Origin: DATARH01 sp036278835
GTDB lineage: Bacteria; Pseudomonadota; Alphaproteobacteria; ATCC43930; CGMCC-115725
NCBI GenBank assembly: GCA_036278835.1
Contig: DASUKH010000258.1
Coordinates: 1-43,046, forward strand
Reading direction: 5' to 3'
Length of the DNA: 43,046 nt
Shown in pieces: positions 32,744 through 40,488 of this stretch. Within the stretch, counting starts at the first letter, position 1, and every line of letters begins with the position of its first letter. The notes under the pieces were generated by a model, which was given only the letters and a program-made list of their open reading frames with translations, was not told the origin of the DNA and searched no databases. A program made the position numbers and the translations under genes.

Positions 32744-34107
32744 GCCTCGCCCCGTTTCTTCTTCTCGATGATATCGCGCACTTCCGCCATCGAGACGATC
32801 GGCACCAGCCGGATAAGCACGAAAAACATCGTCAGGAACAGTCCGATCGTGCCGGCCAGCGCGGCCCAATCCCAAAACGTCGGATAGAACAGTCCCCAAT
32901 AAGACGGCATGTAGTTGTGCTCGAGGCTCGCCGTCGTGAACACATAACGCTCGATCCACATGCCGACGATGATGCCGCCCGAAATCAGAAACAGCATGGT
33001 CTGGTTGCGGCGCACCGCGGGCAGCCACAACAATTGCGGTATGATGACGACGAGCGCTTTTTCCGCCCAAAAACCGGCGGCGGTGAAGCCGAACATGCGG
33101 TGCATGTATTCGGTATATTCGGCGATGTCGCTGCTGTAAATCGATCCGAACGCTTCCCACAAATAAGCGTAGGCAAGCAAAAGGCTGCCGACCAGGACGA
33201 CCTTGGCCATTGCGTTCAGATGATACTGGGTGATGACGTCCTGCAGGCGGTAGCCCCAGCGGACGATGATCGTCAGCATGACGATCACCGCGGTGCCGGA
33301 AATCACCGCGCCAAAAAAGAAATACGGCGGAAACTGGGTATCGTGCCAGCCGGTGGTCAGCCCGCCGGCAAAATCGAGACCGACGACGCTGTGCACCGAG
33401 ATCACCATCGGCGCCATGATCGCCGACATGATCGCATAAACGATCTTGTGATTGCGCCATTCGCGCGACGAGCCGCGCCAGCCGAGCGCCAGGACACCGT
33501 AGAAGATCTGCTTGAACCGGCTGCGCGCGAGGTCGCGGACCGTCGCCAGGTCGGACAGCAGCCCGGTATAGTAATACATGATCGACATCAGGATGTAGCA
33601 GAACAGGCAGATGAAATCCCACCACAGTGGGCTGCGTACCTGCGGCCATACTCCCATCACGCTCGAATACGGGAACAGCCAATAGAACAACCCCTGGCGG
33701 CCGAGATGCATGATCGGCATCAGCCCGGCGCACGGGATCGCCGACAGCAGCATCGTCTCGGCGATCCGGTTGGTCGCCGCGCGCCACGGCTGACGGGTGA
33801 TGTGGAACAACGCCGAGATGATCGTCCCGCCACTCGCCAGCGCGATCCACCAGACGTATTCAGAAATGGCAAATCCCCAGGCGACCGGGATGTTTACCCC
33901 CCACACCCCGATGCCGAAGATGAACAGCCACGCCAGCTGGATGACGAGAAGGATGAACAGGGCAAAGGAAAACCCGAAGCCGATCCACCACCAGCGCGGC
34001 GCACCCGGCCGCAGCACGCGGCTGCTGACCTCAAAGCTCAACGAGCTCATCGTTACGGCGGGCGCAACGATCGGTTCATCGGCGGGCAGTTCGCCCGGAA
34101 GGCTCAT
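32740..34107 (-). CDS. actC: Alternative Complex III NrfD-like membrane subunit ActC
   Basis: The 455-residue protein has ten predicted helices of the NrfD/PsrC type, for example WIGFGFSFALFILLVIQLAW, EYVWWIALASGGTIISALFH and IYSSDIAEYTEYMHRMFGF. ActC holds the quinol oxidation site facing the periplasm and passes electrons to the ActB iron-sulfur clusters; no cofactor-binding cysteine motif is present in it. ATG 34107 overlaps the actB stop (ATGA). Confidence 0.95.
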   Translation of the reverse strand: MSLPGELPADEPIVAPAVTMSSLSFEVSSRVLRPGAPRWWWIGFGFSFALFILLVIQLAWLFIFGIGVWGVNIPVAWGFAISEYVWWIALASGGTIISALFHITRQPWRAATNRIAETMLLSAIPCAGLMPIMHLGRQGLFYWLFPYSSVMGVWPQVRSPLWWDFICLFCYILMSIMYYYTGLLSDLATVRDLARSRFKQIFYGVLALGWRGSSREWRNHKIVYAIMSAIMAPMVISVHSVVGLDFAGGLTTGWHDTQFPPYFFFGAVISGTAVIVMLTIIVRWGYRLQDVITQYHLNAMAKVVLVGSLLLAYAYLWEAFGSIYSSDIAEYTEYMHRMFGFTAAGFWAEKALVVIIPQLLWLPAVRRNQTMLFLISGGIIVGMWIERYVFTTASLEHNYMPSYWGLFYPTFWDWAALAGTIGLFLTMFFVLIRLVPIVSMAEVRDIIEKKKRGEA

Positions 34108-37100
34108 GATTGTTCCTTGCCGATCGCCGGGTTGGGGTTGTGCACGATGGCGGCATAGCTGGTGCGCGGCCTCGTGTTGAGATCGTCAAGCAGCACGTAA
34201 TCGAGCGGCGTCGCCTTGCGCCGGGCAACGTGGCTGTGCGAGTCGTTGCGGTCGCCGAACACGATCGCCTGGGTCGGGCAGCTCTGCTGGCAGGCCGTCA
34301 CCACCTCGCCGTCGCGCAGTTTTCGGCCGTCGCGCTCGGCCTCGATCTCCTTCACCTTGATGCGCTGAATGCAGTAGGTGCATTTCTCCATGACGCCGCG
34401 TCCGCGGACGCTGACATCCGGGTTCCACGATTCCGGCGGCCGCTCGGTGGCGGCGGCGAAATCGTAGAAGTTGAATCGGCGGACCTTGTAGGGACAATTG
34501 TTGGAGCAGAACCGCGTGCCGACGCAGCGGTTGTAGACCATCAGGTTCAGCCCCTCGTGGTCGTGCACCGTCGCATGCACCGGGCACACCACCTCGCACG
34601 GGGCGTTTTCGCAATGCATGCACGGCATCGGCTCGAACGCGACATCGGGGTCGTCCGGCGACCCCGAATAGTACCGGTCGATGCGCAACCAGTGCATGAT
34701 GCGCCCGAAATGCACCATGTCCTTGCCGACCGTCGGCACATTGTTTTCCGCCTGGCAGGCGATCGTGCAGGCCTGGCACCCGATGCATGAGTTCAAGTCG
34801 ATCGCCATCGCCCAAGCGCGATCGGGATAGATGTAGCCGGGGTAGAGCGACACGTCTTTCGACTTCTGCTTGACGTACTCTGGATCGTTGTTGAACCGGT
34901 CGAGCGTGAACTCGCGGATCAGATCGCGCCCGGCCACCCGGTCGTGCCCCTGCGTCGTCGCCAGCCGGTAGGTCTCGCCAGTCTTTTCGAACCGCGTCGC
35001 CCGGGCCAACCACGGCTCGGCGGCGCCGCGCAGCCGGTAGGCGTCAAACCCGACGCCCTCGGCGAGCGCCCCGGCCTGGCGCCCCCAGCCGAGCCACAAC
35101 GTTGCGGTGTCCGGGGCCTGTCCCGGCAGCACGAAGACCGGGGCCTTCGTCGCGCCGTAGCGGGTGGCGATCGCGACGACATCGCCGGTCTTCACACCGT
35201 GCTTTTTCGCCGTCGCCGGCGCGATCAGCGCGGCGTTGTCCCAGGTCAGCCGGGTGAAGGTGCGCGCCAGCTCGAGCAGCCACGGGTTCTCGGCATGGCG
35301 GCCGTCCCATAGCCCCTCATCGGGGCGGAACAGCAGGTCGATCGCGGCCTCCCCGCCGAGCGGCAGCGGCCGCAACCCTTCGGCGAGCCCCGCTTTCGGC
35401 GTCAGCGTCAGCGGCGGCGCGGCGGTGTTCGCGACCACGCCGCGGCGCAGCGCCTCGTGCCAGAACGCCTCGAACGCCTCGGCCGCCGCTAACGCCGGCT
35501 GCGACGATCCGGAAGATTGCGGCCCGGTCTGCCCGCCGCCGGCATCGCCCGCCAATGACTGCGGATTGCCCTCCGCGGCGCTGCCCGCACCCTGTTGCCG
35601 CTGCCAGAACTGGCGCACCAGGGTCAGGTCGTCGGGCTGTGTATTGCCCTGCAACACCGCGAGCACCTCGCTCGGCGCGTGGCCGCCGTAAAGCGGGCGA
35701 ACCTGCGGCTGCTGGATCGTCGCCGTGCCGTCGAAGGCGCGGGCATCGCCCCAAGCCTCGTATTCGTGCTTGGCCGGGACCTGCCAGGTTGCGAGGAGCG
35801 CGCTTTCGTCGGCGAACAGCGACAGGCTCACCGAGAACGGCACCCGCTTCAGGGCCGCGGCGAACGGAATATCGGCGGGCGCCGAGTAGGCGGGGTTGGT
35901 ATCGAGGATCAACAGCGTATCGACCTTGCCGGCCTGCATATCGCCGACCAGTTCGGAGAGCGACTGCAGGTGCAGGGTTGGCGACACGACCGGCGGTTCG
36001 ATCAGCCGCACGGTGTTGCCGTGGGCGCCGAGCGCGGCGTTGATCAGCTCGACAAGCAGATGGATTTCGATCGACTGCTCGCGCCCGGCATGTACGAGCG
36101 CGTGCCCCTTGTTCGCCGTCAGGTCGGCCGCCGCTTCCTTCAGCCAATCGCGGTGCGGCGACTGGATTTCGGTCCATTGTGATGGCCCGGCCCCGACCGC
36201 GCCGGCGAGGAAGCGCACCGAAGCGGCCACCTCGACGGGGCGCATCGGCAGGCGGTGATCGGCCTTGGCGCCGATCAGGGTCGGCGTGCTCTCGATCGCA
36301 TAGACCCGGCTCATCTTGCCGCCGGTCTCGTCCGGCCGCCGCCGCGCCGCGAATTGCCGTGCGTAAGCGAGCCAGCCCGGCGCCGCCGAGATCAAATCGC
36401 TGTCCACCGCGAAGATCACGTCGGCGGCAGCCAGATCGAACACCCGCGCGACCGGCCGGCCATAGGCCATCTGGTCGGCCGCCAACTCGTTGTCGCGGTG
36501 CAGCGGCTCCCATTGATGCCAGCGCATCGCCGGGAATGCCGTTTGCAGCGCCGCAATCTGCGCGCCGAGGCTCGGCGAGGTGATCGTGCCGGTCAGCAGC
36601 CGCAAACCCTCGCCTCGTTTCTTGAGCAACTGCTCGCGGCGCCGATAGAGCGCGGCGACGAAACCCTCCCAGCTGCTGATCTGGCCAGGCCCGACGACCG
36701 TCTGGGCACGGCGCGGGTTGTAGAGGCTGAGAATGCTCGCCTGGGTGATCGCGCCGGCGGCGCCGAGGCTCGCCGGATGATCGGGATTGCCCTCGACCTT
36801 GATCGGCCGCGCCATCTCGTGCGCGAGGAGAACCCCCTCGGCATAGCCGTCGCGGGTGTGCGCGGTCGCGTAATAGCGCTGCCGGCCGGGCACCACGCCG
36901 GGCGGCGCCTCGACATAGGGCAGGCGCTGCTGCGGATTGGGTTCCGGGCCGCATCCCGACAGCCCGGCGAGCGCCATCGAGGCGGCCATCAGGGTCAGGA
37001 ATTGGCGGCGGTCGAATTTGTCGAGCACGTCGCGGAAGCGCGGCACCTCGCGCTCGACGACCGCCGCGAAATCCGGGCTGTCGGCCAGTTCTTCGAGGCT

Positions 37101-37130
37101 GCGCCAGTAATCGCGGGCCGGATTCGTCAT
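34104..37130 (-). CDS. actB: Alternative Complex III iron-sulfur subunit ActB
   Basis: The 1008-residue protein fuses a molybdopterin-oxidoreductase-like domain (about 60-740, which binds no molybdenum cofactor in known complexes) to a four-cluster ferredoxin domain (about 770-960). Cys motifs are CIGCQACTIAC starting at C782, CMHCENAPCEVVCP, CVGTRFCSNNCP, and CTYCIQRIKV with CQQSCP. Residues 40-60 read DRRQFLTLMAASMALAGLSGC, a twin-arginine-like signal ending in a lipobox Cys60, so folded protein is exported and lipid-anchored in the periplasm. Electrons flow from ActC to ActA. ATG 37130 (ATGA overlap with the actA stop) is chosen over the nearby ATG 37139 because nearly all junctions in this operon use the 4-base overlap. 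Confidence 0.95.
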   Translation of the reverse strand: MTNPARDYWRSLEELADSPDFAAVVEREVPRFRDVLDKFDRRQFLTLMAASMALAGLSGCGPEPNPQQRLPYVEAPPGVVPGRQRYYATAHTRDGYAEGVLLAHEMARPIKVEGNPDHPASLGAAGAITQASILSLYNPRRAQTVVGPGQISSWEGFVAALYRRREQLLKKRGEGLRLLTGTITSPSLGAQIAALQTAFPAMRWHQWEPLHRDNELAADQMAYGRPVARVFDLAAADVIFAVDSDLISAAPGWLAYARQFAARRRPDETGGKMSRVYAIESTPTLIGAKADHRLPMRPVEVAASVRFLAGAVGAGPSQWTEIQSPHRDWLKEAAADLTANKGHALVHAGREQSIEIHLLVELINAALGAHGNTVRLIEPPVVSPTLHLQSLSELVGDMQAGKVDTLLILDTNPAYSAPADIPFAAALKRVPFSVSLSLFADESALLATWQVPAKHEYEAWGDARAFDGTATIQQPQVRPLYGGHAPSEVLAVLQGNTQPDDLTLVRQFWQRQQGAGSAAEGNPQSLAGDAGGGQTGPQSSGSSQPALAAAEAFEAFWHEALRRGVVANTAAPPLTLTPKAGLAEGLRPLPLGGEAAIDLLFRPDEGLWDGRHAENPWLLELARTFTRLTWDNAALIAPATAKKHGVKTGDVVAIATRYGATKAPVFVLPGQAPDTATLWLGWGRQAGALAEGVGFDAYRLRGAAEPWLARATRFEKTGETYRLATTQGHDRVAGRDLIREFTLDRFNNDPEYVKQKSKDVSLYPGYIYPDRAWAMAIDLNSCIGCQACTIACQAENNVPTVGKDMVHFGRIMHWLRIDRYYSGSPDDPDVAFEPMPCMHCENAPCEVVCPVHATVHDHEGLNLMVYNRCVGTRFCSNNCPYKVRRFNFYDFAAATERPPESWNPDVSVRGRGVMEKCTYCIQRIKVKEIEAERDGRKLRDGEVVTACQQSCPTQAIVFGDRNDSHSHVARRKATPLDYVLLDDLNTRPRTSYAAIVHNPNPAIGKEQS

Positions 37131-37777
37131 CGGTGGCATGTCCCGCAATCGGTCAATCGTTCCGGATGGATGTCGTAGGCTTTCATCAGTTCGGCGCCGC
37201 TCGGGGTGTTCGGCCCCGGCACCCAGTGCGGGTTGAACACCTGGTCGCGCGGCCGCAGATGCGGCGCCGGATTGCGGTGGCAGTCGAGGCACCACGACAT
37301 GTAGAGGGTGGTCGCCTTCCAGGTCAGCGCCATGTCGCCGATCGGGCCGTGGCAGTCGGTGCAGCCGACCCCTTTGGCGATGTGGATGCTGTGGTCGAAG
37401 AAGACGTAGTCCGGCAGCACATAGACGCTGGTCCAGCGCAGGTTGACGCCCTGCGCGAGGCTCTGCCGGACCGGCGCCAGCACATCGGCGCGGGTCCAAA
37501 CCTGCGAGTGGCAGGTCATGCAGGTCTCGGTCGGCGGCATGCCTGCGTTCGACGAGACCTCCACCTTGTCGTGGCAATAGCGGCAATCGAGGCCGAGGCC
37601 GCTGACGTGGTGCTTGTGGCTGAACGGCACCGGCTGTTGCGGGGCATACCGCTCCTGCGAGTTGTAGCCCATCACCGGCACCACCCAGACCATCAGCAGC
37701 AGGATCAGGAAGAGCCCGGTCCCCGCGAGCAGCACCGCTTTTGTCAGGAGGTTCGCGCTCGGGCCGAAGATCGCCAC
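37127..37777 (-). CDS. actA: Alternative Complex III pentaheme cytochrome c subunit ActA
   Basis: The 216-residue protein has one N-terminal helix (AVLLAGTGLFLILLLMVWVV) and a periplasmic domain. It carries five c-type heme sites: CRYCH (65-69), CMTCH (86-90), CTDCH (139-143), CLDCH (163-167) and CGTCH (211-215). Five hemes is the ActA standard. Several additional histidines (H54, H56, H57, H129, H132) can supply second axial ligands. It receives electrons from ActB and passes them to ActE or the oxidase. ATG 37777 follows GGGGTAGGGTGG. It is the first gene of the operon, with a perfect EcfG-type promoter 48 bases upstream. Confidence 0.95.
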   Translation of the reverse strand: MAIFGPSANLLTKAVLLAGTGLFLILLLMVWVVPVMGYNSQERYAPQQPVPFSHKHHVSGLGLDCRYCHDKVEVSSNAGMPPTETCMTCHSQVWTRADVLAPVRQSLAQGVNLRWTSVYVLPDYVFFDHSIHIAKGVGCTDCHGPIGDMALTWKATTLYMSWCLDCHRNPAPHLRPRDQVFNPHWVPGPNTPSGAELMKAYDIHPERLTDCGTCHR

Positions 37778-37825
37778 CCTACCCCTCTTCTTCGGCGGCC
37801 CCGTGAATGTGCTGCGTGCGTCGCG

Positions 37826-37850
37826 AACGTAAGTTCCCGCCTATCGTTCC
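37826..37850 (-). promoter_or_regulatory. EcfG-type promoter of the act-cox operon
   Basis: On the minus strand GGAAC (37850-37846), 16 bases, then CGTT (37829-37826) match the consensus without mismatch. The -10 element ends 48 bases before the actA ATG at 37777. No other gene start competes for it. Confidence 0.7.
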
Positions 37851-37920
37851 TGTGCCGCCCTCTCGGGGCGATTTTGTCGCGGCCAATTTGGGAAACCCAC
37901 GCCATGCTCCGAAAGGCCGC

Positions 37921-37995
37921 ATTCCCGGCGGAAGCCGGGACCCACGGCGGCAACATCGCGAAGTGGACGGGTGGGTCCTGGCTTGCGCCGGGACA
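37921..37995. repeat. REP-like inverted pair upstream of actA
   Basis: ATTCCCGGCGGAAGCCGGGA at the left and GGGTCCTGGCTTGCGCCGGG at the right repeat the paired unit seen at 2743-2823 and 20161-20240. Unlike those, it sits between same-strand genes, after the HAD gene stop and before the actA promoter, so it may separate the two transcripts. Confidence 0.65.
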
Positions 37996-38031
37996 GCGGA
38001 AAACAGAGGTCGCCGCCCTGCGTCAAGGCAG

Positions 38032-38748
38032 CTACGCCCCGAGCTGCGCCGCCAAATCCTCGAAACCGTTGGCGACGTAGGTGAACTCGTGCTCGGGTTC
38101 GAGATTGCCGGTCTGGCCGACGCCATGCTCGCGCGGGCGGCGGATGAAGGCGGTTTTCATGCCGTGCCCGGCGGCGCGCGCAAGATCGTTGTTGTGCGCC
38201 GCGACCATCATCACAGAGTGGGCATCGCCGTTGCCGAGAAACTCGATTGCCGAGCGGTACATCTCGGGGTCGGGCTTGTAGTGCCGCACGAGATCGGAGC
38301 CGAGCACCGCGTCCCATGGCAACCCGCAATGCTTCGCCATGTCGGTTAACAGCCGCACCGTGCCGTTCGACAGAGTGGCGATCAGGAATTTCTTTTTGAT
38401 CCGGGTCAGGCCGGGCACCGAGTCGGGCCACGGCTTCAGGCGGTGCCAAGTCAGGTTAAACCAGGCCTTGTCGGCCTCGTCGAGCCGGCCGGCGATGTCG
38501 AATTCGTCGAGCAGCCGATCGAGCGACATGCGATGCAGCCGGTCGAGATCGGTCCACGGCAATTCGCCGGTGCGCACCCGGTTCATCGACGGGGCGTAAG
38601 CGCCCCGCCACTCGTCGGCGAAGCGCTGCCAGTCCACCCCGGCAATGCCCTTCTTGGCGGCCAGGGCTTCGCCGTCCGCAGCCACCGCCGAACGCCAATC
38701 GACCACCGTGCCGAACACGTCGTGCACCAGGACCTGAATTTCGCTCAT
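38032..38748 (-). CDS. Haloacid dehalogenase type II (HAD superfamily)
   Basis: The 238-residue cytosolic protein has HAD motif I HDVFGTVVDWRSAVA, with probable nucleophile D10. Motif II is LIATLSNGTVRLLTDMAKH, a helical cap lies between them (LDRLLDEFDIAGRL), and motif III is GSDLVRHYKPDPEMYRSAIE. The length and the TVVDWR sequence fit L-2-haloacid dehalogenases, which release halide from 2-haloalkanoic acids. Members of this group also include phosphatases of unknown substrate, so activity is not certain. The ATG at 38748 begins the gene; it is transcribed toward the REP pair. Confidence 0.88.
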   Translation of the reverse strand: MSEIQVLVHDVFGTVVDWRSAVAADGEALAAKKGIAGVDWQRFADEWRGAYAPSMNRVRTGELPWTDLDRLHRMSLDRLLDEFDIAGRLDEADKAWFNLTWHRLKPWPDSVPGLTRIKKKFLIATLSNGTVRLLTDMAKHCGLPWDAVLGSDLVRHYKPDPEMYRSAIEFLGNGDAHSVMMVAAHNNDLARAAGHGMKTAFIRRPREHGVGQTGNLEPEHEFTYVANGFEDLAAQLGA

Positions 38749-38870
38749 CCGACGCCCCTGACTTGAAAACCGTGTTTCAGGCCCGCCGCGGACCGGCGGG
38801 ATCGCGAGCCTACGCCAGCGCGGCGATGATGTCGGTGCCGGAAATGCCCGCTCGGGCGAAAAGCGCCGGC

Positions 38871-39017
38871 TCAGCCGCAGCCGAACAGGAGCGCCAGCCC
38901 GAGACCGATGCCGATCGCCAGACCGAGAACCGGCGCCGCGATCGCGCGATAGGGCAGCCAGCGCACCGAGCCGCGCCGCAACCGCTCGATCTGCCGCCGG
39001 ATCAGCGCTCCCAACAT
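38871..39017 (-). CDS. 48-residue basic membrane protein
   Basis: A short frame from ATG 39017 to TGA 38871 gives MLGALIRRQIERLRRGSVRW, then one hydrophobic helix (IAAPVLGLAIGIGLGLALLF) ending in GCG. Purines (GGGGGAA) precede the ATG. It starts 16 bases after the SPW-repeat gene stop on the same strand, so the pair is probably one transcript. The basic N-terminus and single helix suggest an N-in membrane peptide. No family is recognised. Confidence 0.55.
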   Translation of the reverse strand: MLGALIRRQIERLRRGSVRWLPYRAIAAPVLGLAIGIGLGLALLFGCG

Positions 39018-39033
39018 TGTTCCCCCGCCGTGC

Positions 39034-39462
39034 TCAACCGCCGAGCGCGCCGGCGCGCCTGAGCAGGCTCGCGGCCCCCAGGAAGATCAACCCACCGACG
39101 ATCCAATGGTCGAATGCCGCGGCATTCAGCCCGGCAAACCCGACGACCCAGGGCGCGGCAAATATCCACAGCGCAATCAGAAGGATCAGCCATTCCTGCC
39201 AGAGCCGGAGCCGGGCGGCCGCGGTCAGCGCGAGCATGAACACGACCCCGCCCGCGACCCAGGCATTCCAGGCCGCATCGGCCGCCGCCACTGCCGGGAT
39301 GCCGCCATCGAGTGTGGCAAAGGCGGGCGTCCGCACGCTGCCGCCGAAGCCCAGTATCCACGGCGACAGGAAGAGCCATAGCGCGAGCGCAACGTTCACC
39401 CAATCCTGCCGGTTGTTGCGGCGCCCCGCCCGGCCGGCGCGGTCGCCGGTCCCGCTCGCCAT
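39034..39462 (-). CDS. SPW-repeat membrane protein
   Basis: ATG 39462 with GGAG 6 bases upstream gives 142 residues (an alternative TTG lies 12 bases before). Two repeats are visible, each with two helices: NVALALWLFLSPWILGFGGS and LLIALWIFAAPWVVGFAGLN. The SPW/APW motif defines the family, whose function is unknown; members are often found among stress-induced genes. It is an inner-membrane protein with four helices. A near-consensus EcfG-type promoter lies about 104 bases upstream. Confidence 0.88.
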   Translation of the reverse strand: MASGTGDRAGRAGRRNNRQDWVNVALALWLFLSPWILGFGGSVRTPAFATLDGGIPAVAAADAAWNAWVAGGVVFMLALTAAARLRLWQEWLILLIALWIFAAPWVVGFAGLNAAAFDHWIVGGLIFLGAASLLRRAGALGG

Positions 39463-39566
39463 CGCTGTCTCCAAATACCCAACTCCGCCGCAGATGCCGC
39501 CGGCGCGGGAAACGAGGCCGTTCGCCGCCCCCGGTCGCTTGATCTTCAGGAGCTATCGCCCGTGCA

Positions 39567-39591
39567 AACCGTGCCGGCAAGGGAGCGTTCC
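39567..39591 (-). promoter_or_regulatory. Near-consensus EcfG-type promoter of the SPW-repeat gene
   Basis: On the minus strand GGAAC (39591-39587), 16 bases, then GGTT (39570-39567): one mismatch to CGTT. It ends 104 bases before the ATG at 39462, longer than for the other candidates, and is the weakest of the set. Confidence 0.35.
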
Positions 39592-39617
39592 GCGGCCCCT
39601 GCCCGCTCGCCGGAACA

Positions 39618-40478
39618 CTACCCGGCCGCCGCGGCGGGGGTGAGGCCGGTCAGGCGCGCGCTTTCGACCCACAGGCGCTCGGCCAAGCCGACATCGCGCG
39701 CCGCCGGATCGGGATCGGCGATATGCCGGCCGAGAACATAGGTGCCGTGGAAGCGCGCCGGGTCCGCCTCGGTCGCGAGGAACAGCGAGGTCGAGGCGCC
39801 CTTCTCCGGGGATAGGAAAAACGGCTTGGCAAGCCGCCAGCCGAGACCGGCCAACCCGGCGCGGTCGCCGATATTCGTCGCGACGATTCCGGGGTGCAAA
39901 GAGGCCGTCATGACCCCGCTGCCGTCGAGCCGCCGCGCGAGCGCGCGGGTGAACAGCACGTTGCACAATTTCGAGCGGCCATAAGCCTTGAGCGGGCTCC
40001 AATCCGCCGGCGACATCCACGTACCGAAATCGAGCCTCGCGCCGCGATGCGCTTGCGAGGCCACGGTAACGACGCGGGCCGGCGCCGATCCGCGCAGCCG
40101 ATCGAGCAGCAGGTTGGTCAACAGGAACGGCGCAAGGTGGTTTACCGCGACGGTCATCTCGTACCCGTCGGCCGAGCGCTCGAACCGCGGCACGATCAGC
40201 CCGGCGTTGTTGACCAGCAGTTGGAGCCGCTCGTAGCGCGACAACACCCGTTCGGCCAGAGCACGCACCGCCGCGAGGCTGGCGAAGTCGGCCAGCGCGG
40301 TATCGACCGAAGCGCCGCCCGCGCGGTCGGCGAGACGCCGGCGCGCCCGCTCTAAGCGCGCCGCATCGCGTCCCGCCAGGATCACCCGGAACCCGGCCTG
40401 CGCCAGCCCCAGCGCGGTATAGAGCCCGATCCCCGCGGTGGCGCCGGTAACGAGCGCGACGCGCCCGGCTTCGGGCAT
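39618..40478 (-). CDS. Short-chain dehydrogenase/reductase (retinol-dehydrogenase-like)
   Basis: The 286-residue SDR has the nucleotide motif TGATAGIGLYTALG (11-24), NNAG (90-93) and the catalytic S141, Y166 and K170 (AYGRSKLCNVLF). The pattern is that of the retinol-dehydrogenase/WW-domain-oxidoreductase-like group, with R37 favouring NADP. It oxidises or reduces an alcohol or ketone in the cytosol; the substrate is unknown. It starts 10 bases after the dioxygenase stop and is probably the last gene of the same operon. Confidence 0.9.
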   Translation of the reverse strand: MPEAGRVALVTGATAGIGLYTALGLAQAGFRVILAGRDAARLERARRRLADRAGGASVDTALADFASLAAVRALAERVLSRYERLQLLVNNAGLIVPRFERSADGYEMTVAVNHLAPFLLTNLLLDRLRGSAPARVVTVASQAHRGARLDFGTWMSPADWSPLKAYGRSKLCNVLFTRALARRLDGSGVMTASLHPGIVATNIGDRAGLAGLGWRLAKPFFLSPEKGASTSLFLATEADPARFHGTYVLGRHIADPDPAARDVGLAERLWVESARLTGLTPAAAAG

Positions 40479-40488
40479 CCCCGGTCCG

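Noticed and set aside
32917..34158. 413-codon plus-strand frame inside actC
   Set aside because: Antisense shadow with Asp/His/Arg bias; actC is secure.
34104..37586. ActB extended upstream through actA
   Set aside because: The extension is the out-of-frame reading of the pentaheme gene; the ATGA overlap at 37127-37130 fixes the start.
38810..38870. Minus-strand stretch reading EPALFARAGISGTDIIAALA before a TAG, resembling a protein C-terminus
   Set aside because: It shares DNA with the 48-aa frame and has no credible upstream body; it may be a remnant or chance.
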